This document shows, piece by piece, positions 14,262-22,702 of a stretch of 25,208 nt of DNA (its first letter is position 1; every line of letters starts with the position of its first letter). The position numbers were made by a program, and so were the translations under genes. Origin of the DNA: Solobacterium sp. (GTDB lineage: Bacteria; Bacillota_I; Bacilli_A; Erysipelotrichales; Erysipelotrichaceae); NCBI GenBank assembly GCA_015256455.1, contig JABZMB010000017.1, positions 1 to 25,208 on the forward strand. Direction: 5' to 3'. Under the pieces are notes generated by a model. It saw nothing but the letters and a program-made list of their open reading frames with translations, did not search any database and had not been told where the DNA came from.

Positions 14262-14825
14262 ATGAGCGATTTGACAAAGAAAGCATTAGGCGCTTCTCTA
14301 AAGAAGATTTTATTACAGAAGCCTCTCGAAAAGATTACAATCACCGATCTTACAAATGATTGCGGTGTAAACCGCCAAACATTTTATTATCACTTCCATG
14401 ATATTTATGATTTGATTGATTGGATTTATCTTGCGGAGGGTGAAGAAGCGATTGGAACTCAACGCAGTTATGATAGTTGGCAAGATGGACTTCTGTCTGC
14501 CTTCAAGATTATTGAAAAAGAAAAACATTTTATCTTAAATACAATTCACTCCCGTTCACAGTCTCATATCATGCGTATGCTAGAAGATGCGGCTGAGTAC
14601 TTACTATTAAATGTAATTCGTGAACTATCTAAAAATTATAATGTTTCAAATGAAACAATTCATTTCATAGCATCCTTCTATCGATTCAGCTTTGCCGGAG
14701 TAGTATTTGACTGGATTGAAAATGGCATGCATGAAAATCCACAAAAGATTGTTGATCGGGTAGCACTTCTACTGCAAGGTACATTCTCTGCCGCATTAGA
14801 ACGTTTCGAGAAAGCCAAGATGTAA
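14262..14825 (+). CDS. TetR/AcrR-family transcriptional regulator
   Basis: DNA-binding regulator of 187 residues. The N-terminal TetR helix-turn-helix is clear: ALGASLKKILLQKPLEKITITDL then CGVNRQTFYYHFHDIYDLIDWIY (recognition helix about 35-47). The all-helical C-terminal ligand domain resembles the TetR group that includes the dihydroxyacetone kinase regulator DhaS; the ligand is unknown. GGAGG lies nine bases before the ATG. No obvious target gene is next to it: tRNA-Ser and htrA lie upstream and a convergent kinase operon downstream, so it may act elsewhere or on itself. Upstream (14225-14255) an imperfect inverted ATTA..CGT / ACG-TAAT could be an operator. Confidence 0.9.
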   Translation: MSDLTKKALGASLKKILLQKPLEKITITDLTNDCGVNRQTFYYHFHDIYDLIDWIYLAEGEEAIGTQRSYDSWQDGLLSAFKIIEKEKHFILNTIHSRSQSHIMRMLEDAAEYLLLNVIRELSKNYNVSNETIHFIASFYRFSFAGVVFDWIENGMHENPQKIVDRVALLLQGTFSAALERFEKAKM

Positions 14826-14826
14826 G

Positions 14827-14850
14827 AAAGACCACATATGTGGTCTTTTT
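14827..14850. terminator. shared terminator of convergent TetR and PfkB genes
   Basis: Perfect self-complementary AAAGACCACAT / ATGTGGTCTTT (14827-14848) with T-run on both strands. It overlaps the stop codon of the minus-strand kinase gene. Confidence 0.88.
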
Positions 14851-15748
14851 AAAAGTATTGATGATATATTTCTAATGCGGATGCAGGTTCTAAGCCTGCT
14901 CCTTTTTTAGATACGACTGCCCCTGCTATATCATTTGCAAATAACAAGATATCTTTCATATTTGCATGCATGCATAATCCTGCAATCACAGCACCTACAT
15001 GTGAGTCTCCTGCACCGATAGTATCGGCCACAGTTACTTTCTTTGATGGTGCATGTACAAAGTTTGAACCATCATAGCTTGTAGACCCATTTTCACCCAA
15101 GGTGACAATTACAATATTCCCTGTTCGTTTATAGAGTTCTTGTAGACCTTCATTGATATCCGTCTTACCACTTAAACCACGTAACTCAATCTCATTAACA
15201 TGTAAAATTGGTTTAAGTGCATAGATTCGATTCATGATTTCTTGAGAGATATGTGCATATCTTGGGCCTGGCGCAAATACGACCTGACCATCACATGACG
15301 CTAAACAATCCACGATACGTGGACCATCCTTGTCTTCAATCTCTATCCCACAAGCATAGATATATTCATAGGATGAAAGATCTAGCGAATCTGTCCATTC
15401 CTTTTGAAATGTATACTCTGCACCATGGTAAGAAAGAAATGTTCTTTCTCCACTATCCTCAACCAAGCAATAACAACAACCATTTTCTTGTGCTGTACGG
15501 ATAGTGGTAGTAATCCCTGCTTTTTGTAATTCTGTTTCTACAAATTTTCCATATACACCTGTGCCTACTGGAGAAAGAAATGTATATGGCATGGATAACT
15601 GATGTAATATCGATACTACATTAAATGCACAACCACCAATCTGTAATGTTTGACCGTAGATATTCGCGTCCTGTGCAGATGCAGGTATCTCTGGTAAGTT
15701 AATAATGACATCACAAACGGTTGAACCAATGATTAAACAGGGTTTCAT
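14849..15748 (-). CDS. PfkB-family carbohydrate kinase
   Basis: Ribokinase/PfkB-fold sugar or nucleoside kinase of 299 residues. The N-terminal family signature lies at QIGGCAFNV (36-44) and the C-terminal signature at DTIGAGDSHVGAV (242-254), where Asp248 is the catalytic base and GAG forms the anion hole. VTLGENGSTSYDG (215-227) is the usual nucleotide-binding strand-loop. The substrate cannot be assigned; candidates in the family are ribose, fructose phosphates, ketodeoxygluconate or nucleosides. It is the last gene of an operon with a tandem histidine phosphatase and a rhodanese, ten bases after the latter, which hints at phosphosugar turnover. Confidence 0.9.
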   Translation of the reverse strand: MKPCLIIGSTVCDVIINLPEIPASAQDANIYGQTLQIGGCAFNVVSILHQLSMPYTFLSPVGTGVYGKFVETELQKAGITTTIRTAQENGCCYCLVEDSGERTFLSYHGAEYTFQKEWTDSLDLSSYEYIYACGIEIEDKDGPRIVDCLASCDGQVVFAPGPRYAHISQEIMNRIYALKPILHVNEIELRGLSGKTDINEGLQELYKRTGNIVIVTLGENGSTSYDGSNFVHAPSKKVTVADTIGAGDSHVGAVIAGLCMHANMKDILLFANDIAGAVVSKKGAGLEPASALEIYHQYF

Positions 15749-15758
15749 ATTTTATCCT

Positions 15759-16070
15759 CTATGCTTTCTTATAATGCATAATGCCACCAATATTCTTGGC
15801 ATTTGTATAACCCAATCCTCTTAACATCATGACTGCTGCACCAGATCTTCTGCCACTATGGCAATAGACAAATAGTGGTGTATCTTTTGCGTAATGCATG
15901 TCTTGAATCTTTTCTAAATTGGAAAGCGGAATATTTACACTTTCTGGAATATGTTCTTCTTCATATTCATCCACTTCTCTAACATCCAGTAGTACTGCTC
16001 CTGGTGTTTCTTTCATTGTCTTAAGTTCTTCGTTAATGTCTGTTGAACGAAAGATATCAAACAATCCCAT
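15759..16070 (-). CDS. rhodanese-like domain protein
   Basis: Single-domain rhodanese of 103 residues. The active-site loop is CHSGRRS with Cys70, preceded by the strand LFVY and the typical LLDVREVDEYEEEHIPESVNIPL block (27-49). It likely carries a sulfane sulfur as a cysteine persulfide in the cytosol; the acceptor is unknown. The start directly abuts the phosphatase stop codon (no intergenic base) and the kinase gene follows after ten bases, so the three are one transcript. The C-terminus ends soon after the GGIMHYKK helix, as in small single-domain rhodaneses. Confidence 0.93.
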   Translation of the reverse strand: MGLFDIFRSTDINEELKTMKETPGAVLLDVREVDEYEEEHIPESVNIPLSNLEKIQDMHYAKDTPLFVYCHSGRRSGAAVMMLRGLGYTNAKNIGGIMHYKKA

Positions 16071-17336
16071 TTATTGAACCTCCACAAATTCTTCTGGTGT
16101 TACCATTAGTTGATCTAACTGATATGTTCCTTGGCTAAAAGTGAACTTCGCAATCCCACCATTCGGCATGATATGTTTCCCTTTCGCCTTCATTTGTTCG
16201 GTTAAATCTGCACGATAAATATTAAATAAATACTTTATCATCGTCATATATAGTGAACCATGTGCTACTAGTAGTACATTTTCTTTGTCTTTTGCGCGTG
16301 CAACCGCAAGCGTTAATATTCGTTTGATACGTTCAATCACTTGTTCTTCGCTTTCCCCACCGACATCGCTAAAGTCAACGCGTGGATTAAAGCGTTCATA
16401 TAATTCATCCATGATAGAGTCACGCACTCTAGCTTCATAGGTACCAAAGTCAATCTCTCTTAGATCACGATTTGGTATTGCACTGATATCATGCGTTTCT
16501 AAGATATACGCTGCAGTATCACGTGCTCTTTCTGCACTTGAACAGTACGCAAACGCAAAATCGATGTTATGTAATGCTTTCCCTGATAACTTCACCTGCT
16601 CAATTCCTTGTGCAGTCAGTGGGCTATCACTTCTTCCTTGCATACGATTATAGTGATTAAACAAAGTCTCCCCGTGTCTAACATAGTAGAGATGCACCGT
16701 CTTATCTTCCATCTTATATTCGAAGTTCTTTGGCTCTACCGGAATTTGTTGAATCTGGTATTCACCATCTTCATATGTAAATACCATGATTCCACCATTT
16801 GGAATCATACTACGACCTGATTCATCGCATTCTTGACGTAAAGCCTCAAGATCAATACCCAGCAAGAACTTCATCGTACAGATTTGATACATGCCATGAC
16901 CTACAAGTAAAATACGATCACCATCTTCAGATTCATCAATCATCGTACGCAATGTCTTGCGGATACGAGCTTCCATCATCGCTGGGGATTCACCACCTGC
17001 TGAACTATAATCTAAGCTTTCTTGGCATCGACGAATCTCTTCTTCATGCGTTGTATGTCTAGCCCCATCCAATCTTCCAAAACTCATCTCGTGTAATCCT
17101 GAAAGTAGAACTGGTTGAACCTCTCTATCCTTCGCTATGATATCCGCCGTATTCCAAGCACGCTCACTTGGCGAAGAATAAATGCGATCAAACCAAATAT
17201 CTTTGAGTTGATCGGCAGTTTCATATGCCTGTGAAATTCCACGCTCTGTTAACGGGGAATCACAGCTTCCTTGCATACGACCTAAATGATTAAATAATGT
17301 TTCTCCATGACGAACAAGATAAAAAGTAATTTTCAT
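16071..17336 (-). CDS. tandem histidine phosphatase (two phosphoglycerate-mutase-like domains)
   Basis: Protein of 421 residues made of two complete histidine-phosphatase-superfamily domains in a row. Domain 1 (about 1-205) has LVRHGETLFNHLGRMQG with His10, Glu83 in HEMSFG and the second His147 in LLVGHG. Domain 2 (about 214-421) has YVRHGETLFNHYNRMQG with His221, Glu294 in REIDFG and His359 in LLVAHG. Both keep all catalytic residues, so both may be active. Single-domain relatives are about 200 residues, so this is an internal duplication. The substrate is unknown; small phosphomonoesters are typical. AGGAG is seven bases before the ATG. It heads the operon with the rhodanese and PfkB kinase. 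Confidence 0.92.
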   Translation of the reverse strand: MKITFYLVRHGETLFNHLGRMQGSCDSPLTERGISQAYETADQLKDIWFDRIYSSPSERAWNTADIIAKDREVQPVLLSGLHEMSFGRLDGARHTTHEEEIRRCQESLDYSSAGGESPAMMEARIRKTLRTMIDESEDGDRILLVGHGMYQICTMKFLLGIDLEALRQECDESGRSMIPNGGIMVFTYEDGEYQIQQIPVEPKNFEYKMEDKTVHLYYVRHGETLFNHYNRMQGRSDSPLTAQGIEQVKLSGKALHNIDFAFAYCSSAERARDTAAYILETHDISAIPNRDLREIDFGTYEARVRDSIMDELYERFNPRVDFSDVGGESEEQVIERIKRILTLAVARAKDKENVLLVAHGSLYMTMIKYLFNIYRADLTEQMKAKGKHIMPNGGIAKFTFSQGTYQLDQLMVTPEEFVEVQ

Positions 17337-17376
17337 TTCTGTTCTCCTAACGCATCTATACTATCATTTTCTACTC

Positions 17377-17406
17377 ATTATAGTAATCGTGTTACACATA
17401 ATTCAA
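17377..17406 (-). promoter_or_regulatory. promoter of the histidine phosphatase operon
   Basis: On the minus strand TTGAAT (17401-17406), 18 bases, perfect TATAAT (17377-17382), 40 bases before the start codon. Confidence 0.7.
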
Positions 17407-17419
17407 ATATTATTTCATA

Positions 17420-17447
17420 CAAAAAGAAGGACTACTACAGTCCTTCT
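17420..17447 (-). terminator. terminator of the amidohydrolase-HflX-M18 operon
   Basis: On the minus strand a nine-base stem AGAAGGACT / AGTCCTTCT (17439-17447 with 17425-17433) with a five-base loop is followed by TTTTG. Confidence 0.88.
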
Positions 17448-17462
17448 AAGATTAAAACTAGA

Positions 17463-17858
17463 TTACTTCATTACAAAGCCAACGGCTGTTCCACGACGTA
17501 CAGGTGATAAGCGTACATATGTTTCAATCTTTGGATAACTGGATACCTCATGGTATTCAATCTCATCCCACTTTAAACCTGTATTGTGTGCAGTTAAGAA
17601 GTCATCTACACCGAGTGACATCTCTGGTACAGGAACTAATGTAATCGTTGGACTATTGTCATCCAAATAGTTCCAAGCAGCCATAATGCCTAGTGTTTCA
17701 TCTAGGCTTTCATGATACATGATGCTGAGGTAGCGGCTATCTGGAGTACGTCCATGATAGTCATAAGTATTGCCAATGAATAATGCACCATTTTCATCAC
17801 GATATAATACAACAACGTTTTGATACTGATCTAATGATACTGTTCCTTTGAGTTCCAT
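17463..17858 (-). CDS. conserved-looking hypothetical protein, 131 residues
   Basis: I do not recognise this family. The protein is soluble with no signal peptide or membrane segment. It appears to be mostly beta-strand with aromatic and acidic residues: VVVLYRDENGALFIGNTYDYHGR at 15-37 looks like two strands around a turn, then RYLSIMYHESLDETLGIMAAWNYL, and a C-terminal IETYVRLSPVRRGTAVGFVMK. AAGGGGG stands six bases before the ATG, and the M18 peptidase stop is only 22 bases upstream, so it is co-transcribed and real. The terminator follows at once. A partner or regulator of the peptidase is possible but unsupported. Confidence 0.75.
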   Translation of the reverse strand: MELKGTVSLDQYQNVVVLYRDENGALFIGNTYDYHGRTPDSRYLSIMYHESLDETLGIMAAWNYLDDNSPTITLVPVPEMSLGVDDFLTAHNTGLKWDEIEYHEVSSYPKIETYVRLSPVRRGTAVGFVMK

Positions 17859-17880
17859 AATTAACCCCCTTGTACCAATA

Positions 17881-19248
17881 TTATTTCATATCCTTGAGGA
17901 AAGCAACATATGCGCGATATGCTTCGTATACGTCTGCCTTGGATACTGTTTCAAATGGAGCGTGCATGTTCTGAACACAGATACCTGCATCGATAACATT
18001 CATATTCTTATTGGCAAGGATATAAGCAATTGTTCCACCTCCACCAACGTCAATCTTACCTAGTTCGCAAGTTTGGAACATAACGTTGTTATCATCCATG
18101 CACTTACGAATCTGTGCCATAAATTCAGCACTTGCGTCGTTAGAACCAGACTTACCACGGGAACCTGTATACTTGTTGAAGCAAATACCCTTTCCAAAGT
18201 AAGCTGAATTCTTTGGCTCATATACTTCTGGATAGTTAGGATCGTAGGCAACAGATACGTCACTTGATAACATGGCACTATTTTCAAGAGCCTCATGTAA
18301 GTTAACTAATGTTGCGCCAACTTGCTTGTCTAATAATTTTGTAACAACATGTTCAAAGAAGTCACTCTGGGCACCAGTAGCACCTACTGAACCAATTTCT
18401 TCCTTATCAACTAAGATACATACAGATGTACGTTCTGGCTTGTCAATTTCCGCAATAGCGCGTAGAGATGTATAAGCACATACCTTATCATCATGGCCAT
18501 AACCTAAGATCATAGAACGATCCAAACCATAGTCACGTGCTTCACCAGCAGGTACAACTTCGATTTCTGCTGAGAGGAAGTCATCTTCTTCAACATCATA
18601 TTGTTCCTTCAAGAGGTCTAAAAGGTATGCCTTAACTGGATCCTTTTCAACATCCTTCTTAGGAATAGAACCTACTAATAAATCTAATTTTTCACCTTCT
18701 ACTACAGTCGCAGCTGGCTTCTGTAATTGTTGTGCAGCTAAGTGAATCAGTAAGTCTGATATACCCACAACTGGATCACCAGGCTTATCACCAATATTGA
18801 TTTCAACTGTTGTACCATCCTTCTTGCATACAACACCAATCAGTGCCATCGCACGTGCTACCCATTGGTACTTCTTGATACCACCATAGTAGTGTGTATC
18901 CATTAATACTAAGCCATCCTTTTCATAGATTGGCTTTTGCTTAAGGTCCATACGAGGTGAGTCGATATGTGCACCTAAGATATTCATACCTTCTGTTAAT
19001 GGTTTCTTACCCATTATAAATAAGATAACGTTCTTACCCTTATTTACCGCGTAATAACGATCACCAGCCTTTAGCTTCTTCGCCTTTTCAATTGGCTTAA
19101 AACCATGTGCTTCCGCAAACGCAACAGAGTTAGTCACAAATGTACGCTCTGTCTTGGAATTGCTTAAGAACACACGATAGTCTTCGTTAAATACATGTAG
19201 TTTCTTTAACTCTGTTTTATTGAGTTTTTCCCAAACTGTGTTTCCCAT
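17881..19248 (-). CDS. M18-family aminopeptidase (aspartyl-aminopeptidase-like)
   Basis: Cytosolic di-zinc aminopeptidase of 455 residues, the usual size for family M18. Visible metal and catalytic sites are His94 in GAHIDSPR, Asp253/Asp254 in GHDDKVCAYT, Glu283-Glu284 in VDKEEIGSVGA, a DVSVAYDP segment, and the C-terminal NMHAPFE His. Members remove N-terminal acidic or other residues and assemble as dodecamers. Its AAAGGAG ribosome site overlaps the last codons of hflX and only three bases separate the genes, so translation is likely coupled. The small hypothetical gene follows in the same operon. Confidence 0.94.
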   Translation of the reverse strand: MGNTVWEKLNKTELKKLHVFNEDYRVFLSNSKTERTFVTNSVAFAEAHGFKPIEKAKKLKAGDRYYAVNKGKNVILFIMGKKPLTEGMNILGAHIDSPRMDLKQKPIYEKDGLVLMDTHYYGGIKKYQWVARAMALIGVVCKKDGTTVEINIGDKPGDPVVGISDLLIHLAAQQLQKPAATVVEGEKLDLLVGSIPKKDVEKDPVKAYLLDLLKEQYDVEEDDFLSAEIEVVPAGEARDYGLDRSMILGYGHDDKVCAYTSLRAIAEIDKPERTSVCILVDKEEIGSVGATGAQSDFFEHVVTKLLDKQVGATLVNLHEALENSAMLSSDVSVAYDPNYPEVYEPKNSAYFGKGICFNKYTGSRGKSGSNDASAEFMAQIRKCMDDNNVMFQTCELGKIDVGGGGTIAYILANKNMNVIDAGICVQNMHAPFETVSKADVYEAYRAYVAFLKDMK

Positions 19249-19251
19249 TTT

Positions 19252-20493
19252 TTATTCTCCTTTAATCTGATACTTATCAAAAACATGTAACATCTTTTTC
19301 TCACCTGTGATTCGAACAACCAAACCATCATCGTGATACTTTAAGATATCCATATCTAAGATTGCTTTATATGTATCGAACATGCTTATTTTATCATAGC
19401 CTAGTTTACATACAATGCTTTCTTCTGCTGGATAAATCATTTCAATGATTTCTTCCAGTAACGTATCTAAACCTTCTTTGGTATAACAAGAGATGGCTAG
19501 ACCATCAACTCTTTCAGGATGTGCGAGTTTATCTACCTTATTGAACACATGAATCTGTGGTATATCATCCGCATGAATCTCTTTTAATGTTTCTTGTGTA
19601 ATAGCACTCTTTTCTTGCCAACTAGGATCAGCCGCATCAATCACGTGGATTAATAAATCCGCCTCTCTTGCGGCATCCAAGGTACTTTTGAACGCTTCAA
19701 TAAGTCCATGTGGTAAGTCTGATACAAAACCAACCGTATCATACAACAAGAATTTCTTATGCTTACTTTGGACCATACGAACACTCGTATCCAAGGTCGC
19801 AAACAACATATCTTGTTCTAGCACTTCTTGTCCACCAGACTCTTGCATAGAAAGAATTGCATTCAATAAGGAACTCTTGCCAGCATTGGTATAACCAACT
19901 AAGGCAACACGTTTCAATAATGTCTTTTGACGTCTTCGCTCATCCTGATAACGACGTACCTCTATCTTTCGTAGTTCTTCTTTTAAGTCACTAATTTTCT
20001 TTTGGTATCTTGCGGCGATGATGGATGATCGCATCTCACCCGCACCACGGTTTGTGACTGCACCACCACGTGAACGTTCGTTATCATTATCCGCATGTAG
20101 TACACGTGGTAAATCATACTGTAAACGTGCTACTTCTGTCTGCAATTTTGCCTGACGACTGCGTGCACGCTTGGAGAAAATATCCAAGATAAGCGCAGTA
20201 CGATCAATCACATTTACTCCACAATACGCAGAGATACGATCACTGACCTGTATCTTTAAGGGATTGTAGAAGATGATGCCATCGGCACGCAACTCCTCAC
20301 ACATCGCTTTTAATATTTCTAATTTCCCTGTACGGAATGCCGTATGGGGATCCATACTTTTGGATTGTTGCGTAATTGTTCCAAGCACTTCTAGATTACA
20401 CGCTTTGCAGAGTGCTTCACATTCCTGCATCGCACTTGTAAAGGTACTGCTATTCGCTTGTAAACAAACACCCGCAAGAATGATTTTTCTCAT
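19252..20493 (-). CDS. hflX: ribosome-associated GTPase HflX
   Basis: GTPase that binds and splits stalled or heat-damaged ribosomes. It has 413 residues. The N-terminal HflX domain (about 1-160) has FRTGKLEIL, NPLKIQVSDR and DRTALILDIFSKRARSRQAKLQTEVARLQYDLPR; a coiled linker (160-190) follows. The G domain has Walker A GYTNAGKS (200-207), switch/G3 DTVGFVSDLP and G4 NKVD. The glycine-rich loop normally read as GPGETQLE is changed to NRGAGEMRSS here. It lies between a GNAT gene (13 bases upstream) and the M18 peptidase, on one strand; only a weak AGAAG ribosome site precedes the ATG. Confidence 0.94.
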   Translation of the reverse strand: MRKIILAGVCLQANSSTFTSAMQECEALCKACNLEVLGTITQQSKSMDPHTAFRTGKLEILKAMCEELRADGIIFYNPLKIQVSDRISAYCGVNVIDRTALILDIFSKRARSRQAKLQTEVARLQYDLPRVLHADNDNERSRGGAVTNRGAGEMRSSIIAARYQKKISDLKEELRKIEVRRYQDERRRQKTLLKRVALVGYTNAGKSSLLNAILSMQESGGQEVLEQDMLFATLDTSVRMVQSKHKKFLLYDTVGFVSDLPHGLIEAFKSTLDAAREADLLIHVIDAADPSWQEKSAITQETLKEIHADDIPQIHVFNKVDKLAHPERVDGLAISCYTKEGLDTLLEEIIEMIYPAEESIVCKLGYDKISMFDTYKAILDMDILKYHDDGLVVRITGEKKMLHVFDKYQIKGE

Positions 20494-20506
20494 ATATCTT
20501 TCTTCT

Positions 20507-20998
20507 TTATTCGCTTTCTAACTGTAAATAATAATAGCTGACTGCTAACCATTGATTGTGTTTATATCCAATATCTTCAAACGTTGCCTTTTTGACAAAG
20601 CCAAATCTTTCATGTAGCTTTTCGCTTGCGATATTCCCTGTTGTTACAAGCGATACGATATTCTTATATCCAGATTTTCTAGCAATCCGAATCATCTCGT
20701 TCATCAAGATTTTACCGTAACCATGATGGCATGCATTAGGATCTAGGTAGATTGCTAAATCAACCGTACATGCATATGCTTGTCGACTATTAAAGTCAGA
20801 ATAATATGCATATCCAACCGGTTTACCATCCTCTTCTAAAATAATCCATGGATATTTTTCTGTAATGAAAGATACGCGTTGTTTAAATTCATCTAATGTT
20901 AATTCTTCTGTTTCAAATGTTGCAGTACTATTTCTGATATACCAGTTATACCAATTTAGAATAACTGGTATGTCTTTTTCTTCAATTTTTCTAATCAT
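20507..20998 (-). CDS. GNAT N-acetyltransferase, phosphinothricin-acetyltransferase-like
   Basis: Single-domain GNAT enzyme of 163 residues. MIRKIEEKDIPVILNWYNWYIRNSTATFETEELT matches the N-terminus of phosphinothricin/methionine-sulfone acetyltransferases. The acetyl-CoA loop is HHGYGK (after VDLAIYLDPNAC), followed by a helix and the terminal VTTGNIASEKLHERFGFVKKATFEDIGYKHNQW block. It probably N-acetylates an amino-acid-like amine; the natural substrate is unknown. A longer reading starts at 21019, but family alignment favours the ATG at 20996-20998. This start overlaps the amidohydrolase end by eight bases, with only a weak GGTG site. Confidence 0.88.
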   Translation of the reverse strand: MIRKIEEKDIPVILNWYNWYIRNSTATFETEELTLDEFKQRVSFITEKYPWIILEEDGKPVGYAYYSDFNSRQAYACTVDLAIYLDPNACHHGYGKILMNEMIRIARKSGYKNIVSLVTTGNIASEKLHERFGFVKKATFEDIGYKHNQWLAVSYYYLQLESE

Positions 20999-22562
20999 TA
21001 GAGTACACCGTGTTACCATCCATCACGGTTAACATTACCTTTGTTCGATGGATGTCAGAAACAGGTATTGTACGAATATCCTTTTCTAATACAACGAAGT
21101 CTGCGTAATATCCTTCTTGGATTGCACCGATACAATGATCCATGAATAACATCTTGGCACCATTTGTTGTAAAGGAAGCAATCGCTTCATCAACTGTTAA
21201 ACATTCTTCTTCATTCATGCATGCATCATAAGAGATTGATTTTCTTGTGACTGCACATTCAATTCCCTTTAATACATCTGGCATTTCTACTGGTGCATCT
21301 GAACCATTTGATGCGAGTGTTCCTTCAAATAGCGTTTTATATGGATAGGAAGTACTTGCAAGTTCCTTACCGACTCTAGATTTTAGAATTTGTGCATCAT
21401 AGTCAATAAAAATTGATTGGAAATAACATGCCAATTTCTGTTCAAGCACTTGCTTGATTTGATCAGGTCTCATAATCTGACAATGTACGATACCGTGGTG
21501 CAAAGGATTGCCTTCTAATACAGTGTCTTTATATACATGCAGTACATTATCTAATGCTGCATCTCCAATCGCATGTGCGATGGTTGGCATATTGAACTTA
21601 TTTGCTAGACGCACATAGGTTTCAATGACATCTTCTTCCAAGGATGCGATCCCCTTCGTTGTTGGATCATCTGCATATGCATTCTTCATATATGCTGTTC
21701 TAGCACCCAATGAACCATCTGTAATTAACTTTAGAGGTCCAATACGGAAATAGTCATCACCTACATCAAAGGTATAACCATCATCTAAGAACTTTGAAAA
21801 TTCCTTTGGATTATTGAACTCGCATTGTTCATTAACACGTACCGTCATATCTTGTTTGAATGCCAGAGATTCAAAGGCTCTTAACACTGGTTTATAGTCA
21901 TGTGTAACTGCTAAGAAATCATCACTACCGACCGTTGTAACACCAAACTTATTTGCGTAACTTGCACCGATATGAATGTATTCTTTAATCTTTTCTTCGT
22001 CTGGTTGTAGGTATGCATTATGAATATTGTTTAATGCATTCTCTTCCACGAAACCATTTTCATAATCGATATTTCCACCTTCGACCTTTGTATGTTCTGT
22101 GATTCCAGCAGCTTTTAAAGCAGCTGTATTTGCGGATAAAACATGACCACACGCACGTGTTAATGCAATTGGAACTTCTGTACTTATTTCATCAAGCATC
22201 TTTCTTGTTGGTTTTTGGTGATCTGGGAAAGATTCTTCATTATAGCCACGACCAATAATCCACTCACCTGCTTTTGTTGTAGCAAGTTTTTCTTTTACCT
22301 TTGTAATTACCTCTTCATTAGAATGACAATCATCCAATACAACATTAGATAAGTACATACCAAGTTCTGCTAGATGCATATGACTATCCACAAAACCAGG
22401 TACGACAAACATTCCCTTTAAATCAACAATTTCAGCACCTTCGTTACAGAGTAATTCTTCGATTTCTTGGTTTGTGCCTACTTTGATAATATATTCATCA
22501 CTCGTCGCAAAAGCAGTTGCTGGATTTCTCCAAATATTACAATTGATATAACCTTTTTTCAT
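20991..22562 (-). CDS. amidohydrolase family protein (YtcJ-like)
   Basis: Metal-dependent hydrolase of 523 residues from the amidohydrolase-3/YtcJ group. GMFVVPGFVDSHMHLAE (50-66) holds the HxH metal motif (His61, His63). Later blocks are GRGYNEESFPD, LITDGSLGARTAYM, the IAHAIGDAALDN metal-ligand His, HCQIMRPDQ and the GSDAPVEMPDVL Asp, with the C-terminal strand GYYADFVVLEKDI. The substrate is unknown; N-acyl amines or cyclic amides are typical. The frame is open to 22685, but that extension runs through the thioredoxin terminator; GGAGA about nine bases before the ATG at 22560-22562 fixes the start. It leads the operon that includes hflX. Confidence 0.9.
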   Translation of the reverse strand: MKKGYINCNIWRNPATAFATSDEYIIKVGTNQEIEELLCNEGAEIVDLKGMFVVPGFVDSHMHLAELGMYLSNVVLDDCHSNEEVITKVKEKLATTKAGEWIIGRGYNEESFPDHQKPTRKMLDEISTEVPIALTRACGHVLSANTAALKAAGITEHTKVEGGNIDYENGFVEENALNNIHNAYLQPDEEKIKEYIHIGASYANKFGVTTVGSDDFLAVTHDYKPVLRAFESLAFKQDMTVRVNEQCEFNNPKEFSKFLDDGYTFDVGDDYFRIGPLKLITDGSLGARTAYMKNAYADDPTTKGIASLEEDVIETYVRLANKFNMPTIAHAIGDAALDNVLHVYKDTVLEGNPLHHGIVHCQIMRPDQIKQVLEQKLACYFQSIFIDYDAQILKSRVGKELASTSYPYKTLFEGTLASNGSDAPVEMPDVLKGIECAVTRKSISYDACMNEEECLTVDEAIASFTTNGAKMLFMDHCIGAIQEGYYADFVVLEKDIRTIPVSDIHRTKVMLTVMDGNTVYSND

Positions 22563-22590
22563 ATGTGATGATCTCCATTTCTTCTTAAAG

Positions 22591-22619
22591 ATTATACTAT
22601 TAACCCTTATTTCTTCATA
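22591..22619 (-). promoter_or_regulatory. promoter of the amidohydrolase-hflX operon
   Basis: On the minus strand perfect TATAAT (22591-22596), 17 bases from a weak TATGAA -35 (22614-22619), 28 bases before the start codon. Confidence 0.6.
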
Positions 22620-22665
22620 GGGAATACTAAGGAAGCACTGTACTTTATATAAAAAAACCTTGCTA

Positions 22666-22690
22666 TATAAAAAGTGGGTTTTCACCCACT
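22666..22690 (-). terminator. terminator of trxA
   Basis: On the minus strand AGTGGGT (22684-22690) and ACCCACT (22673-22679) form a seven-base stem with a four-base loop, then TTTTATA. It lies 12 bases past the trxA stop. Confidence 0.85.
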
Positions 22691-22702
22691 CTTTAGACGT
22701 TC

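Noticed and set aside
22563..22685. N-terminal extension of the amidohydrolase by 41 residues
   Set aside because: It would start inside the trxA terminator hairpin and run through the TATAAT promoter; the extra residues do not resemble the family, and a ribosome site marks the internal ATG.
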